Of a stretch of 64,000 nucleotides of DNA, positions 20,616 through 32,654 are shown piece after piece. A program made the translations under genes and the position numbers. Each line of letters starts with the position of its first letter. Within the stretch, counting starts at the first letter, position 1. The notes under the pieces are model-generated. The model was not told the origin of the DNA. It worked only from the letters and a program-made list of their open reading frames with translations, and made no database searches. Origin of the DNA: Spirometra erinaceieuropaei (Eukaryota > Platyhelminthes > Cestoda > Diphyllobothriidea > Diphyllobothriidae); the NCBI GenBank assembly GCA_902702965.1, contig CACRXP010000661.1:195340-259339 (forward strand), read 5' to 3'.

Positions 20616-23090
20616 CTTGTTTTCGCTTCCCTCACTCATTTTGCATGGTCGACATGAAGACCGGGAGTGCAGTTTTTGACAGTGATGGACAGCCTCTCTG
20701 GGTATGCAATGCATGACCTGGTCTTGATATATGCGCCGGTCTGCAATATGAATATATATAAAGGTGTGTGTATTCGTCTCTTTTATTTAGAACTTTTATT
20801 GGATCCTGTGGAAAAGGGTAAGCAGAAACACTTTGATCAAACAAAGACCAGGCATCTGTTTGGTTGTGACTTTCATCCATGCTGTTGAATTCTCCTGAAG
20901 GCAGCTATGTAACCGACGGAAAATGTAAGCCCAGGTATCACTTCTCATGAGACATCGATAAAGAGCCCGAATATACCGTTTAAAGATGTTTTGGCTTTTC
21001 TCTTTATGGTGCTCACTTTGGAACATGCTAAAAATTTATTTTCCGCGCGGGGCTATGCTGCCCCTTTGTTTTAAATGGTTTTGACCATCCCTTTGATAAC
21101 TCTTCCTAGCTTTACCGCAAGCATCTACGACATAATCGATAGGGTTCTCTAATAAATCTTCAAAACACAATGTAGAATGTTTATGTTTATTAACGATTAG
21201 AGGATATCGATTGAAAGCACCTGCATATCCACATTAAAGATTGCATACATACAATTACCCTAAAAGTAGACGAAAACAACAATTTCCTTCCTCTTATTCC
21301 TTCTCCTAGACGTTCTCAGTCACACACCCGACGTTATCTAAAAAAGCAAAGGGAGATACTAACCAGAAGGGTAAGTTTGGGTAATTTATAATTTGTACAT
21401 GTTTGTACTTCCCTCACCGTGGCAGGCAAATGTTTTGGAGTGTCAAATTGCTGTCCGTGGAAGACAACCATATCTCCTGTTGGGTTGCGGCATTAGCTGT
21501 AAAGTTGTTTCCAAGGAGTACAATTTATTGCTTGACGGCTGCTGCATATATTAGCAGGCAGTCGTGTGTTTCCTCCCCTACTTTTTGCACCCCGACTTCA
21601 GTGCGTTGGAGCCATCTAAGTGAGAATGAGCTGGTCGATGCCGGAAGGGATTTGTAAATGTTTTCGACAGAAATCCTGCTCTTAATGCATTTAAATCTGT
21701 TAAATTTATTCAGACCACATAAGTTGCCTTATTTAAAAATAATATTCTTGAAATGATTTGATTCGAGACGGGCATTTGTCACATTAATTAGAAATTTTTT
21801 AACCCAGTTCTGAAAATTCACAAAATTACTCCTCTGCAAAGCACAAAGTATGTCTCGTTAGGTTCCGTTTTCCTTCACTGCTTACAGCCCAGGTTTAGCC
21901 TTGTGGCCATTTGTAATTAATTATTCAAGCCATTCCATCAACGCTAATTAAAAACCAACATTCATAGCTAGAATTCTAGCTACTTACAACAGCCCCTATT
22001 CTCTCGGGGACAAATTCAGATTTTCTTACATAAAAACCAACACGGCAGCGATACTGTCAACTCTCAGCTTCCTAATTTTGGTTTTTTGGGGGAGCTGGGT
22101 TTTACTGAGTCACTAGCTTGCTCCTACCTAATTTTTAACTTGCTCTTGCGCTAAAAATGGCGGATTAACTCTGATTATTTCCCACTTGCTATTCCATTAT
22201 CAATGGCTGTTGCGACTGTAACATTGTTTACGACTGTCCGCGGTCTCCAAATCCTACCCACGGTTTTGCATTTCGCGGGTCGTGAAGGCAAACAGCTGAC
22301 ATTTAGATGGAGTCGACCGTGTTTTGGATGCATATTAAATTAGCCCGTCTCTTAAGGAATTTTGCGCTCCACCTCCGCATGAATAACAGAGCATCTATAG
22401 ATTCGCTGCTCCACATTTCCTGCAACATTTAGACACCTACGTACGTGGCATGCCATGTCTTCTATTCCCTCTGGAATTTAAATCACGTAAGCAAAAAAAG
22501 AAAGCTCAAATTCCACTGTCACATGAATGTGCTGGATAATGTACGAAGCCACGCGACATGCGTGTCTGCAGCCCAAAACCCAGTACCCTTTGACCACATG
22601 ACTGTGTTCTTTGTCCACATACTAATTTATTCAAGAGTTGTTGCTCTCCTACAGGTCTGTATTTGCATTTTACAGAATGGTTACATGGGATTTGTAGGTT
22701 TTGTCTCATTTTGATCGATGTGGCCGCAACTAATTTTCGACACCCAGCAAAATGGTAACATACAGCCAAAATTCAACCTCCTAATATGTTCACTGACACC
22801 GTTTTGGATGAAGATTATTTATTTAAATGGGGTTACACTATCTACTGTCACGCAGCAGGTACTTCAGTTTTATCAGAATGTAGATTCCTATATGAACTTT
22901 TCCTCAATTTTCCGCAAATGAAACATTCGGCAAAAATTGACAACCTAAGCAGTCAGCTTTTGTCCCTCCCATTTTTCACGACCTTATAAATTTAAATATA
23001 CTTTTTACATCCAGCCGACAGCAAATCCAAAACTGCTTGCGTTCTATTCGACGAAGGAGTTTCTGAGGCAAGGGTATGGTTGACGGCCGA
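20616..23090. other. Unassigned 2.5-kb stretch
   Basis: No gene or known repeat recognised. Open frames are short (up to 97 codons) and overlap on both strands. Confidence 0.5.
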
Positions 23091-23426
23091 GGTTACCTAC
23101 TCCGGGGAGCAATTGTGTTGAGCAAAGAGCTGAACATCTAAGAACTTTGTGGTATCAGAAATTTTAGTCTTCCGTATTGTCATCACTTAAAAGAGGGCAC
23201 TGTTTTAACCATTTGATAATAAAAGTAAATGGAACTAATGCCTTTTTATAGGCATTGTCAAAGAAGGTTTCGGACGATGGCATTTTTATTAGATGGCTAC
23301 CTTAAAACATCCTGACCACCTTCATGCAATAGCAACCGTGAGGTCTTTTGGTTTCTTTCTGACACGTACAAATAATTATCACCAGTTATTTTCTTTTAGC
23401 GCAATTCCTCCGCAAATTACGTAACC
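23091..23426 (+). mobile_element. MITE family B, copy 2
   Basis: The ends are inverted: GGTTACCTACTCCGGGGAGC on the left and CTCCGCAAATTACGTAACC on the right. The body matches 12889-13222 in reverse orientation. No ORF; total length about 336 bp. Confidence 0.8.
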
Positions 23427-24133
23427 CCAGCCATAAACCATACCCTTACCCTTTTTGGTCTTAAACGCTTTCTAGTTCCCGAGTAATTTTAAGCCGATCT
23501 ATTATTCCGTTTGCGTTTAGGACTTTCAGACTACACGCAGCATACATATACACATAAAAATACACATAGTATACACATACTACATACATGCATACACATA
23601 CACATACTATACCGTAAACGAGAATCAGGCGTTACTCTTCGCCAGTAAGAATGTGCTATGCAAGTCTCATAAGAATTGTGCTGTGACTCTAGATTTGTAG
23701 TTGAATTCATAAACGGAACCAATTGGTAAACAAATACGATGCCATTTGGAAAAACAATTCGCTGTCCTAAAAACATCACAGAGCTACAAAACTTTCTGAA
23801 AATTAAAGATAACTTTTTTTTCAGGCAAGGTTTCTGAAGAGGACGTAGTTTAACGCCAGTCGAGCGCGTGGAAGGGCATTGTTAATAGTGGTTTCTATAA
23901 AATATGCCGGGATTTATAAGGGCATCGAAGAGCCATGAAAAAATGCATACTTACTAAGCAGCCGCTAGCAAAAAGAAACGCTCTTAAAAGCTAAAATGAT
24001 CCTGAGAGTATGTTGCAAGTTAAGCGTCACTGCGTCATTGACCGCATTATCTTTTCTTGGGAGTAATTGATTGAAAAAAGGCACGCGCACAACCGGATAA
24101 GCTGGATTAGAGCACAGAGTCGAAATGTTTTTT
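23427..24133. other. Unassigned stretch with a CATA-rich microsatellite
   Basis: A degenerate (CATA)n tract lies at 23536-23612. About 23460-23535 loosely resembles the centre of MITE family A. The rest has no recognised feature. Confidence 0.5.
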
Positions 24134-24784
24134 ACATTAGGTGTGCTAAGTCATGAAATGTTAATTGAAATTTCGGAATGCGTTCGCGTTTCATTAAGAT
24201 TATTTATGTAGGTTTTAAGATTATACACCATGCAGCGTACTTCTTTAATAATAATGTTATTTCAGTCTGCCAGCTTTCGAACGAACTTCTTTTGAACGGA
24301 ATGCAGCAACCACTCTATTTAAGTGTCATGAATTTTTCGCGCTGATGTTTGATGTCCTTAAAAATACAAGCATATTTTAGGTAAAACATGTACAAAATAT
24401 TAGTTCTTTTACTCATTGATAATATTGCCTGTAAAGTATACAATATGTCTCAAATGCACTGCAAAATTTCATGAATCCCATACGATCTACTCTTAATTCC
24501 GTACAGAAATATATGGTTTCCCGTGCGTAGAAAATATATTGTTTGTAGTTAAGGAACCGTGAATGCTAGTGTAACGTCAGGTTGGATTCAAAATTATTCG
24601 GGAATCGGAAATTTTTTGAAAACTGAATTATACCCTTTCTTTGGGTACAAAGTTGGAAGGAGACGTAATATTCTACCAAATGAGTAAAGTCATGAGTATT
24701 TGTGTGCACTGTTTCCAGGAAATGTGATTGAATTGTTCAGGGTCCCGAAAGTCAATGAGAAAATTTCATGCTATATACAGTACG
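24134..24784 (-). mobile_element. Foldback MITE family A, copy 2 (3' part missing)
   Basis: Begins TA then CATTAGGTGTGCTAAGTCATG, a variant of the CAGTAGG terminus, and runs through the family centre in the orientation opposite to copy 3. It stops where PLE-A tail sequence begins (about 24785), so the right arm is lost or displaced by that insertion. Confidence 0.7.
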
Positions 24785-24910
24785 TGGGCTAATACTATCT
24801 GCTTTTGTCTCTGATTATGGGTTCGAACAGGAATCTGAACCGTCAGGTTAATAAAGCTCTTGTCTCAGCGATCGTGTCTCCTTCTTCAAGATTAACCCCT
24901 GAAACTCGTT
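24785..24910 (+). mobile_element. Solo PLE-A 3' end
   Basis: Matches the last ~120 bp of PLE-A copies (GGGTTCGAACAGGAATCTG...AATAAAGCTCTTGTCTCAGC...CTCCTTCTTCAAGA) without any endonuclease. It probably inserted as, or was reduced to, the terminal repeat. Confidence 0.75.
24799..24860 (+). ncRNA. Hammerhead-ribozyme-like motif (solo PLE end)
   Basis: Core CTGATTA (24811-24817). Stem II GGGTTC/GAATCT (24819-24824 with 24831-24836) includes wobble pairs. GAACCGTC follows where sister copies have GAAACGTC. Stem I can form outside the internal loop (GCTTT with AAAGC). Two core changes suggest it is inactive. Confidence 0.5.
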
Positions 24911-24918
24911 TGTTCGCC

Positions 24919-25908
24919 TTTATTAACTCATGAAACGTCATCGAACTTCCGAAATGAGTTTGTGGTTCGAAAATATTAGTTAAGTAGGGATGTAAAACTA
25001 ACAAACCCGCAGCATTATTCTGAAATAATTCAGTTGCCTCAGGATGTCGGCTTTCTAATGAACATCTTTTCGGCTTCATGCAAAAATTATACTCTATAAA
25101 AATGACCACACATGTGGCATGCATTTTTTCATTGATTTTCGATAACCTTAAGCATTCAATTATATTTCATAGAAAGCATGCATAAAAATATTCATTCTTT
25201 ATCTCGTTCGGTAGAAACTTAGGCTCTCTTTCAATTTTGTACTCAAAGGAAGGATATGATTCAGTTTTCAAAAACCTTTCCGATTCCCGAATAATTTTGA
25301 ACCCGACCTGGCGTTACACAGGCATTCAGGGTTGTCAAACCACAAGCCATATATTTTTCGAGTACGGAAAACCATACATTTCTCTACGGAATTAAGGGAT
25401 AACCATATGGGTTTGTTAAAATTTTAGCAGTGGATTTGAGCTATATTGTTAGCTTTTTAAGCCACATTGGTGAATACAGAGGCATGACTTTTTATGGACG
25501 AACATTTCACGGCATTAAAAAACCTCATAATTGGAAACTTTTTCAAAACCAAAATATACCTTTTCTTCTAGTAAACAATTGGAAGAAAACGTAATTTTCT
25601 ACTGCATCAGCAGAATAATCAATATGTTATACATGGTTTCCATGAAGTATAATTGAGTTTTTGAGGGTACCGAAATCCAATGAAAAAAATGCATGCTGTT
25701 TTAGCAGTCGTGTTTTACAGTGTTTAGTTTTTGCATGCTGCCGAAAAGAAATTCGTTTGAAAACGTGCATCCTGTTATAACCGATTTATTATAGAATTTT
25801 CCTGCATGACGATTAGTTTTACAACCCCACTTAATCAATATTTTCGAAACAAAAGCGTATTTCGGAATTTCGATTGACATTTCATGAATTAATCCACTTA
25901 ATGTTATT
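24919..25908 (+). mobile_element. Foldback MITE family A, copy 3 (near complete, ~1 kb)
   Basis: The two arms of ~380 bp are imperfect reverse complements (left GCAGCATTATTCTGAAATAATTC region; right TTATTATAGAATTTTCCTGC region) around a ~230-bp centre. The ends read AACTCATGAAACGTCATCG and GACATTTCATGAATTAATCC. No long ORF. Apparent frames such as 24843-25124 are shadows. Confidence 0.8.
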
Positions 25909-26107
25909 AGTCATTTTTACATGGTGGTTTTTGCATGCCGCTGAAAAATGGTGCGTTCGAAAGCCGGCATCCCAAGGTAATTGTATTATTATAAAATTAT
26001 GCCGCATGATGAATAATCTTAAAACCTTTCTAAGGAATCTTTCCAAAAGAAAACGCGGTTCAGAATTTCAGTCAACAGTTCATGAATTAGCGGCACAGAT
26101 TTCTGGC
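25909..26107 (+). mobile_element. Foldback MITE family A, extra right arm
   Basis: Repeats the right arm of copy 3 directly after it (TTTTGCATGCCGCTGAAAA; CGAAAGCCGGCATCC; ends GTTCATGAATTAGC). A tandem or partial second copy. Confidence 0.7.
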
Positions 26108-26249
26108 TGTCAACTTAAACGGCGGCTGAGAAGGCTGGGAAAGTGTCTTCATTTCTCTATCCTTTAGGTAATTGCTGTTGACTTAGTCCGATGCCCCCCT
26201 CTAACTGGAAGCAACGACACAGCACAGCCTTTCAAGTGAAGTTTATTTG

Positions 26250-26695
26250 ATTTAGGTTTTTTGGGAGACGAAGATGCGATCACTGGAACAAGAAATTTCT
26301 TGGCCTGACGTTTCGGATTCTCACTCGAATCCAGCATTAGAGACATTTGCAGATAAAGGTGATGGTGGCACAAGGAGTGCAGCATTTATAGCACGCGGCT
26401 GCCGTGGGACCGTATGCGCACTGTAATTAACAGCTCTCGCAATCACCGCGGGGGTCGTAGTTGATGCGGTGGTGACTTGTCAGTCCGCGTCCGAGTCGTT
26501 AATGGCCGCGACTTCGTCATCCGTGCTGGATGCTGGTGTGACGATTGCTCGGCAAACTGGCTCACTGTCACTGTGATGATTGCTCGCCAGCACCCTCCCC
26601 ACGTAACTGATTCTCCTGCTCAGGGAAAATCGCAGTACGGGATAGGGTACCGGGAGGTCATTGTGCTTGTTGATGGATATCGGGCCTGAGAACCA
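26250..26695 (-). mobile_element. PLE-A copy 3, 3' region
   Basis: Reverse-oriented tail following the endonuclease relic on the minus strand. It ends in the ribozyme-like motif and TTGTTCCAGTGATCGC, as in other PLE-A copies. Confidence 0.65.
26290..26352 (-). ncRNA. Hammerhead-ribozyme-like motif (PLE-A copy 3)
   Basis: Minus strand: CTAATGC (from 26340), stem II GGATTC/GAATCC (26332-26327 with 26320-26315) perfect over six pairs, then GAAACGTC (26314-26307) with the palindrome ACGT. The flanks AGGCC and TGTCT can pair weakly. The core has two changes from CTGANGA. Confidence 0.55.
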
Positions 26696-26925
26696 TTACT
26701 TGAGCAGCTCGCGGCTCACGCGGTTGTCAGCCCTTTCGAGGATTTCGACCTCTTGGAATATGAAAATATGACCGGGTCCCGTCGAGTGTGCCGTCACCCG
26801 AGAGCTAGCGTCTCCCTGCCTCACTGCTGCTGCGTGCTTGACAATTCGCATACGGAGTAATCTCCCAAATTCTCCGACATAGTTGCTTTGTCCGCAACTA
26901 CTCCAGGTTATTCGGTCTTCGCGGC
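26600..26925 (-). pseudogene. PLE-A copy 3 GIY-YIG endonuclease relic
   Basis: Minus strand reads ITWSSCGQSNYVGEFGR, then AAVRQGDASSRV and EILERADNRVSRELLK, a TAA stop (26693-26695), and in the same frame WFSGPISINKHNDLPVPYP. This is the same domain as copies 1 and 4. Here the codon that is TGA in those copies is AGT. The RT part is missing. Confidence 0.8.
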
Positions 26926-26960
26926 CTGAAAAAATGGCTGTACTTCTACATATCCACATA

Positions 26961-27430
26961 TTCGGATTCTAGGTGGGAGAAGCAGGGTAGAAAACGACAA
27001 TGGGATCGACTTCATTTTTATGCTCACAGCAGTCATAAAATGCAAACTAATAGATTTCATCATAGTCATATGCGCGAACAAACTGCCGCCAAGGAGGTGA
27101 TGCTCAAGGAAAAAGAAATGAAACGCCTGCTTTTTGACAGATGCGACCTGCATCGAGATTGCCAAGGGTTTACGAAGTTTTATAAAAACCACGTATTGGC
27201 ATTATTTATTACACCATCATCCGGATAATGCTTCAGGCTACGAGGGAACATTTTTTCGGTTAAAATCACTTTTTTTAACAACAAAGCCAGTTTGGCGTAT
27301 TTTCTGGTTGATTTTAATCGGCCCCGGTCTGTGGGATGCACCAAAAGCTTTTTCCATGAGAAGGGCACCACTACCTACTTTATTTGAATTAACGTTTAGC
27401 ACTGCGCAAGCGTCAAAACATCAATAAGTC
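26961..27430. other. Unassigned stretch
   Basis: No gene or repeat recognised. Overlapping short frames only. Confidence 0.5.
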
Positions 27431-27602
27431 ATCTGAGGAGAATGAATTGCTCACCGGATCGGGGGACTTTTCTGGCTGACGTTTCGAAGAGCTGGGGCTG
27501 CTCTCCATTGTCAAAGCGTCAAGTGAAAAAATCGATCAGCATTTTTGAATAGACTGCCGCATTAGTTGGCCCTGGGCTGATCGATTTTTTTCTTCCTTCT
27601 CT
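27431..27602 (-). repeat. 172-bp inverted repeat, left arm (PLE pseudo-LTR)
   Basis: Reverse complement of 27938-28109 with only a few differences (for example GCGTCAAGTG against GCGCCAAGTG). It includes a hammerhead-like motif on the minus strand (about 27465-27524) and an internal 15-bp inverted repeat (AAAAAATCGATCAGC/GCTGATCGATTTTTT). Confidence 0.9.
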
Positions 27603-27606
27603 CGGG

Positions 27607-27978
27607 GAAACTGGTCACAGTTTTGATTTTCAAGGAACAGCCGTCATAGGCAGAGGCACCTCAAGGACTGAGCGTCTCACTCTTGAGGCTTGGTACTCAG
27701 ATGCCAAATCCATCAACAGGCATCTAGACCTTCCTTCGGCCTATAAAGTCCTACGTCACTTCATACACCGTGACGATGACAAGACAATCACACGGAGCCT
27801 AAGAATGCCGAGCAAACACGGCCTGTCGACCACTTCACCCAAAAGGGGAAAGCAAACGCAACCAACCCCAATTGAGGTGACGACACGTATTACAGGAGGC
27901 CACAAACATTCACAGGCGACGGCCAGTAGGCCGAGGCAGAGAAGGAAGAAAAAAATCGATCAGCCCAGGGCCAACTAA
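27607..27978 (+). pseudogene. PLE-C endonuclease C-terminal fragment
   Basis: Open frame in phase with ETGHSFDFQGTAVIGRG, LTLEAWYSDAKSINRHLDL and PSAYKVLR, the last third of a PLE GIY-YIG domain. A basic tail then runs into the right inverted repeat and ends at TAA near 27976. It lies exactly between the two inverted repeats. RT and nuclease core are absent, so it cannot be active alone. Similar last-third fragments occur at 37779-37976. Confidence 0.75.
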
Positions 27979-28109
27979 TGCGGCAGTCTATTCAAAAATG
28001 CTGATCGATTTTTTCACTTGGCGCTTTGACAATGGAGAGCAGCCCCAGCTCTTCGAAACGTCAGCCAGTAAAGTCCCCCGATCCGGTGAGCAATTCATTC
28101 TTCTCAGAT
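27938..28109 (+). repeat. 172-bp inverted repeat, right arm (PLE pseudo-LTR)
   Basis: Mirror of 27431-27602. Contains TTTGACAA (28025-28032), stem II GGAGAGC/GCTCTTC (seven pairs, one wobble), then GAAACGTC (28055-28062). The last codons of the endonuclease fragment overlap its start. Confidence 0.9.
28013..28076 (+). ncRNA. Hammerhead-like motif in the right inverted repeat
   Basis: The TTTGACAA core departs from CTGANGA, so catalysis is doubtful. Stem II, GAA, the palindrome ACGT and C are present. ACTT/AAGT and GCT/AGC in the flanks fit stem I with an internal loop. The mirror copy is at about 27465-27524 on the minus strand. Confidence 0.45.
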
Positions 28110-29152
28110 TACCGACCCGGATCTCTTACTTTTGCTAACCTGAGATCAATAAGTCAACTTTTAAACCATTATGTTATTTGGGCCAAATATTTGGGGCTGA
28201 CTTGCCCGTTCCTATTTTTAGAGTCAGGCGGACCTCCCAGATTGCGAAACAGTTATCCCCAGTCGAAGTTATTTTATATGATCCTCAGTTTGACTGTGCC
28301 TGTAGAACACTGCTGTCCGCGTTTCCTCGACTTCATTCCTCAGCTGCCCAAAACGACATTATTGATTTAATAAACAAGAATTTAAAGTCACACCACCTTT
28401 CCTTGAAAATATAAACATCGTTCCATCTATAGTATCCTGTATTTATGAGCATTTTACCAAATGAACAGAATATAAAAATTGATAGGGTTTATTTAACATG
28501 TGTTTCGAGTTTATTAACATGTTGGTCGAACTGTCACGTTGGACTACGGTTGTTTGTATTGAACGTCTATTTAGAAGACTGCCATCCAAAGCCATGCTGT
28601 GAACATGCCTCATTTACATGTCCTTCTCATTCGTAGCGGAATCCCCTTCGTATTCACAGAGTCAAACTCGTTGTCATGACGGCAGCATAAATAAGGTTTG
28701 AGATGGGATTTAAAGTCTCCATCTCACGCCTGCTCTTGCCTTCTTTGACGTGAACTGAAATAGCCCGTAGAGGGTGCGCTGAGGTCGGCACTTCTGTTTG
28801 CACTGCATCTACGAAACAATGCCCTTATTTAACAGCGGACAGGGGGGGAGGGACTACCCTGGACAGATCGCTGGCTGAGATAGCGGGACACGCATGTTCG
28901 TTGCTTCTAGGGGCTGCAGTGAGGTGTCGGATTTTTTCTCGAACGTCAAAGAATTATTTCGAAAAAAGGGGTATTTGGGTGTCAGTGTCGTCACCTCGTG
29001 GGACGGAAGTCGAGCCTTGGCAGATGACATTCCTAGGGTTTTAGTTGATTTCTGCATTTGCTGCATTGCGCTCGTCGACTGGAAAAGAAGGCAGACGGAT
29101 GTTGTCATTTCCCCATCCTTCTTGAAAAAATTGCACCCCAATAGTACTAGTT
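28110..29152. other. Unassigned 1-kb stretch
   Basis: Open frames of 114 codons (28026-28370, partly inside the inverted repeat) and 97 codons (28894-29187) show no recognisable domain. A G-rich tract lies near 28841-28855. Confidence 0.45.
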
Positions 29153-30228
29153 TATACACAGTAGATGTGCTAACTCATGAAATATAAACGGAAATTCTGA
29201 AATGCATTTTCGACCCAAAAACATTACTTGAATTAAATTGCAATACTAATCATCATGCAATATAATCTTATAATAATTCAGTTACTTCAGGATGCCAGCT
29301 TTTTAACAAACTTCTTTTCGACCGCCCTCAAAAACTAAGCTGTGTTAAAAATGACAAATTTTTATTTTTTAAAGTTGGTTTTTTATTCCCTAGTAAATTC
29401 CAAAATATTTCATAGAAAAATACAAAAAGATATTTATTCTTCTACTCGTTTGGCAGAAAATTACGTCCTCTCCCAATGTCAAACGTTAAGAAATGGCATA
29501 ACTCTGTTTTTAAACAGTTTCTATTTATGGGATTTTTCAATACCATAAAATGTCCGTTCATAAAATCTTGTGTCTCTGCATTTACGCTCGTAAAGTTTAC
29601 AATATGGCCCAAATCAGCTGTCAAATTTTATGAACCCCATATGCTCTTCTCTTAATACCGTAGAGAAATTTAGGGTTTTCCGCATACATAAAATAAACAA
29701 CTGGTGATTTGGAATCCCTGAATGCCAGTGTGACAGCAAGTTGGATTAAAAATAATTCGAGAGTTTGAAAGGTTTTTAAAACCTAACTATACCCTTCCTT
29801 TAAGTATAATATTTGAAGAAGACCTAATTTTCTACCAAATGAGTGAAGGGATGAATATTTTCATGCATGTTTTCTTCAAAGTATGTTTATAAGGACATGG
29901 ATAGTTGATGAGAAAAACTCATGCTACCTACGTAGTCATTTTTACAGCAAGCATCCAGAAATAAGTTTATTCAAAAGTTAGCATCCTGGAGTAACTGGAT
30001 TATTACGGGATTATGCCGCACAGTGATAAATTGAAAAACATGCATCCCAGGAGATATAATTAGAAAGATGGAATTCTTTGGGAAACAGTAAACTTTACTG
30101 TGTAAATTTTCGAGACTGGTCCCCCAGTGATTAATTCTACAATCATAACTAAGTTATCTTTTCGAGTCAAAACACATTTTAGAATTTCGGCTTGCGTTTT
30201 ATGAGTTAGTACACCCATCTTATGTTAG
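29153..30228 (-). mobile_element. Foldback MITE family A, copy 4 (near complete, ~1.08 kb)
   Basis: Starts CACAGTAGATGTGCTAACTCATG and ends CGTTTTATGAGTTAGTACACCCATC, the inverted termini of the family. The centre is in the orientation opposite to copy 3 (TGACAGCAAGTTGG, AATAATTCGAGAG). No ORF. Confidence 0.8.
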
Positions 30229-30585
30229 TTTTTCTTAGGGGGACACTATGTATCATAACATATTTGCCCAGAATCAACCGCGCCAACCGTGCAAGCTCGT
30301 GATGGTTGAATACAAAGAACGGTCGGCATTGTGGCCGATGTGAGAGACTGCTGGAGCTCTCTCGCCTTGTTTACCGGTTTCCTCATCGCCGCCGTTTGTT
30401 TTGTTCGCTAATCACCTGTAATCCGACTTAGCTCGAGGTCGCGTACATTCTTTGTACTTTTACCAGACTGTTGTATTCCACCTTGTCCAGGAAAAAAACC
30501 CACTTATTTGTTTCCGAGCGATTACTTTTCGTGGTCATGCCTTCGGTCAAAAAATCATCATTTGTTTGAAGTGCCTCTCTGAAAA
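30229..30585. other. Unassigned stretch
   Basis: Nothing recognised. Confidence 0.5.
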
Positions 30586-31297
30586 ATTCATGAAAATATT
30601 CATTCTTTCGCTCATTCGGTAGAAAGTTACGTCTTCTTTCAATTTTATACCCGAAGGAAGAGTATGATTTGGTTTTCAAAACGTTTTCTTATTCCCGAAT
30701 AATTTTGAATCCGACCTGCCTTTACACCTGCATTCAGGGTTTCCAAACTAAAGACCGCATATTTTTCGCGTGCGGAAAACCATACACTTTTCTACGGCAT
30801 TAAGAGGAGACTATGTGGGGTTAATAAAAGTTAGCGGTGGATTTTAACCGTATTTTTAACTTTACAAAGGCAGAGACATGACGTTTCATGAAGGGCCATT
30901 TCACGGCATTAAAAAATCTCACAATTGTAAACTTTTTAAAACCAAATTATACTCTTCCTTAGGGTATAAAATTGAAAGAAGACGTACGTTTCTACCGAAG
31001 AAACGAATAAAGTGAATATGTTTATGCTTGTTTCCTATGAAATATAATTGAATTTTTAAGGACAGCAAAAATCTATGAGAAAAATGCATGCTACTTAGGT
31101 AGTCATTTTTAACAAAGTAAGGTTTCTGCATGCGGCCCAGAAGTTCATTCATAAGCCGACATAGTGAGGTAACTGAATTATTATAGAATTATGCTGAATG
31201 ATGATTAATTTTACAGCCCTACTTAATTAATCGTTTCGAAACGGAAACGCGTTTCTGAATTTCGGTTGGCATTTCACGAGTTAGCCCATCTACTGTA
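30586..31297 (+). mobile_element. Foldback MITE family A, copy 5 (left part missing)
   Basis: Starts inside the left arm (ATATTCATTCTTTCGCTCATTC), runs through the centre and the full right arm, and ends GAGTTAGCCCATCTACTG followed by TA, the clearest right terminus in the window. Confidence 0.8.
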
Positions 31298-32329
31298 AGC
31301 AGTCCTTCATGGTCGAAAATGCATTTCAGAATCTCAGTTATTAATTGCAGCTTTATCTCATCCCTTCTCTGGTCTTACCAGCGTTCTAATTCCTTTTTTG
31401 CCCAGATCGTATAAATTGGCTTGTCTCGTCTAAGGACCTCTTATTTATCGGATTTGGAAAAAAGTTCTGATAGCCTGGCTGATGATGTGTTTGCCTCTGA
31501 AATGCCCTGGAGCAATAAGAAGTTAAGGACTGCAGGGGATGACTGTGGTCGTAAGATAGCTAATTTTCGTGGGAACTGAGCTGTATATCTGCCATTGTTT
31601 GCCGAGGATGTTGTCGCCCTCTTAGTGTTGCCTGAGATTTTCTGAAAATGAGGCAATGGCTGATTATTCACACAGGTGGGAAAGGCATCACGCGTCGACG
31701 ATGTGCTTCCGTACCTCGTGGCAAGTTTTCAGATCATGTGGGCGTCCCCCCACTTCTCATAGTCTGCTGATCGGTGCCAGAAAAAACGAGTACTCTGAGA
31801 TACTTAAGAAGAAGACCCCATTATGAGGACAGGGACGCTACTTGCCTGGAGTTTCACAGTCCCCCTCGGACCCATAATTAGAAACAACAACAGATGGAGG
31901 CTTCAGATGCAAATAATCTGCAGTTTTTTAATATGGAAAATTTGCCTAATAGCAACCTAGTAAAATTAGCACCCGCTGCATTCCTGATATGAGTTTGTTC
32001 TTGATGCCATACTTTACATTCTCCCACGGTCCGTCGCATCGTTAAAATTCACTCCAGTTTAGAAACCAGTTGAGTAACCGGTTGTCGTTTTCAACTGTCC
32101 ACTGTCGGCTCCAACATCAAAACAGAGATCTCCCAAGTGCCCACAGACAGCAAGCATAATTAAGGCCATCTCTAATGTATCTAACCCACAACGTATCCCT
32201 TGCTCGGCAGTGCAATTTACAAGAGGGCAGGAGACAGACTTTTAACTAACACACTCCTCGGCGGGACCTACTTATCTGGCAGAACATGGGAACAGGAATA
32301 CCCCACCCTGATATAAAATTAAACCACTG
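31298..32329. other. Unassigned 1-kb stretch
   Basis: No gene recognised. Confidence 0.5.
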
Positions 32330-32545
32330 CTTCTATCTGGACTTTAAACCTATCCCAAAACCTTAACTATGCGGTGAACATTGACCCCTGCTTTACCCTG
32401 GCTAACGTTGCCGTTGACTAATCATAAACGTAATCCCAAACTCAATCCTAGTCCTTATTTCACTGGAGGTCGGCTCATAGCCATCCGTGTTGCAGGCAGT
32501 TTCTGTCCTCCTGTCCTGTTTAGACGTCCACATAGGTCAGTCATA
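32330..32545. repeat. Repeat R3 with a telomere-like tract
   Basis: Loose CCTAA/AACCTTAAC-type sequence (32340-32470), then TCACTGGAGGTCGGCTCATAG and GTTGCAGGCAGTTTCTGTCC. These match 46258-46310 and 46069-46120, where the same pairing of telomere-like sequence and conserved block recurs. Confidence 0.6.
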
Positions 32546-32654
32546 GCCACGTCTCTCCTGATGAGTTCTCCTTCCCTTCCGAAACGAGACTGAGTCGTAA
32601 TTATTGGGGTGATCTGAGTACCCTCATCTCTTAGACTCTACAGAAAGGCTGTCG

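Noticed and set aside
28894..29187. 97-codon frame as a small gene
   Set aside because: No recognised domain, no conserved context, and it overlaps the MITE start.
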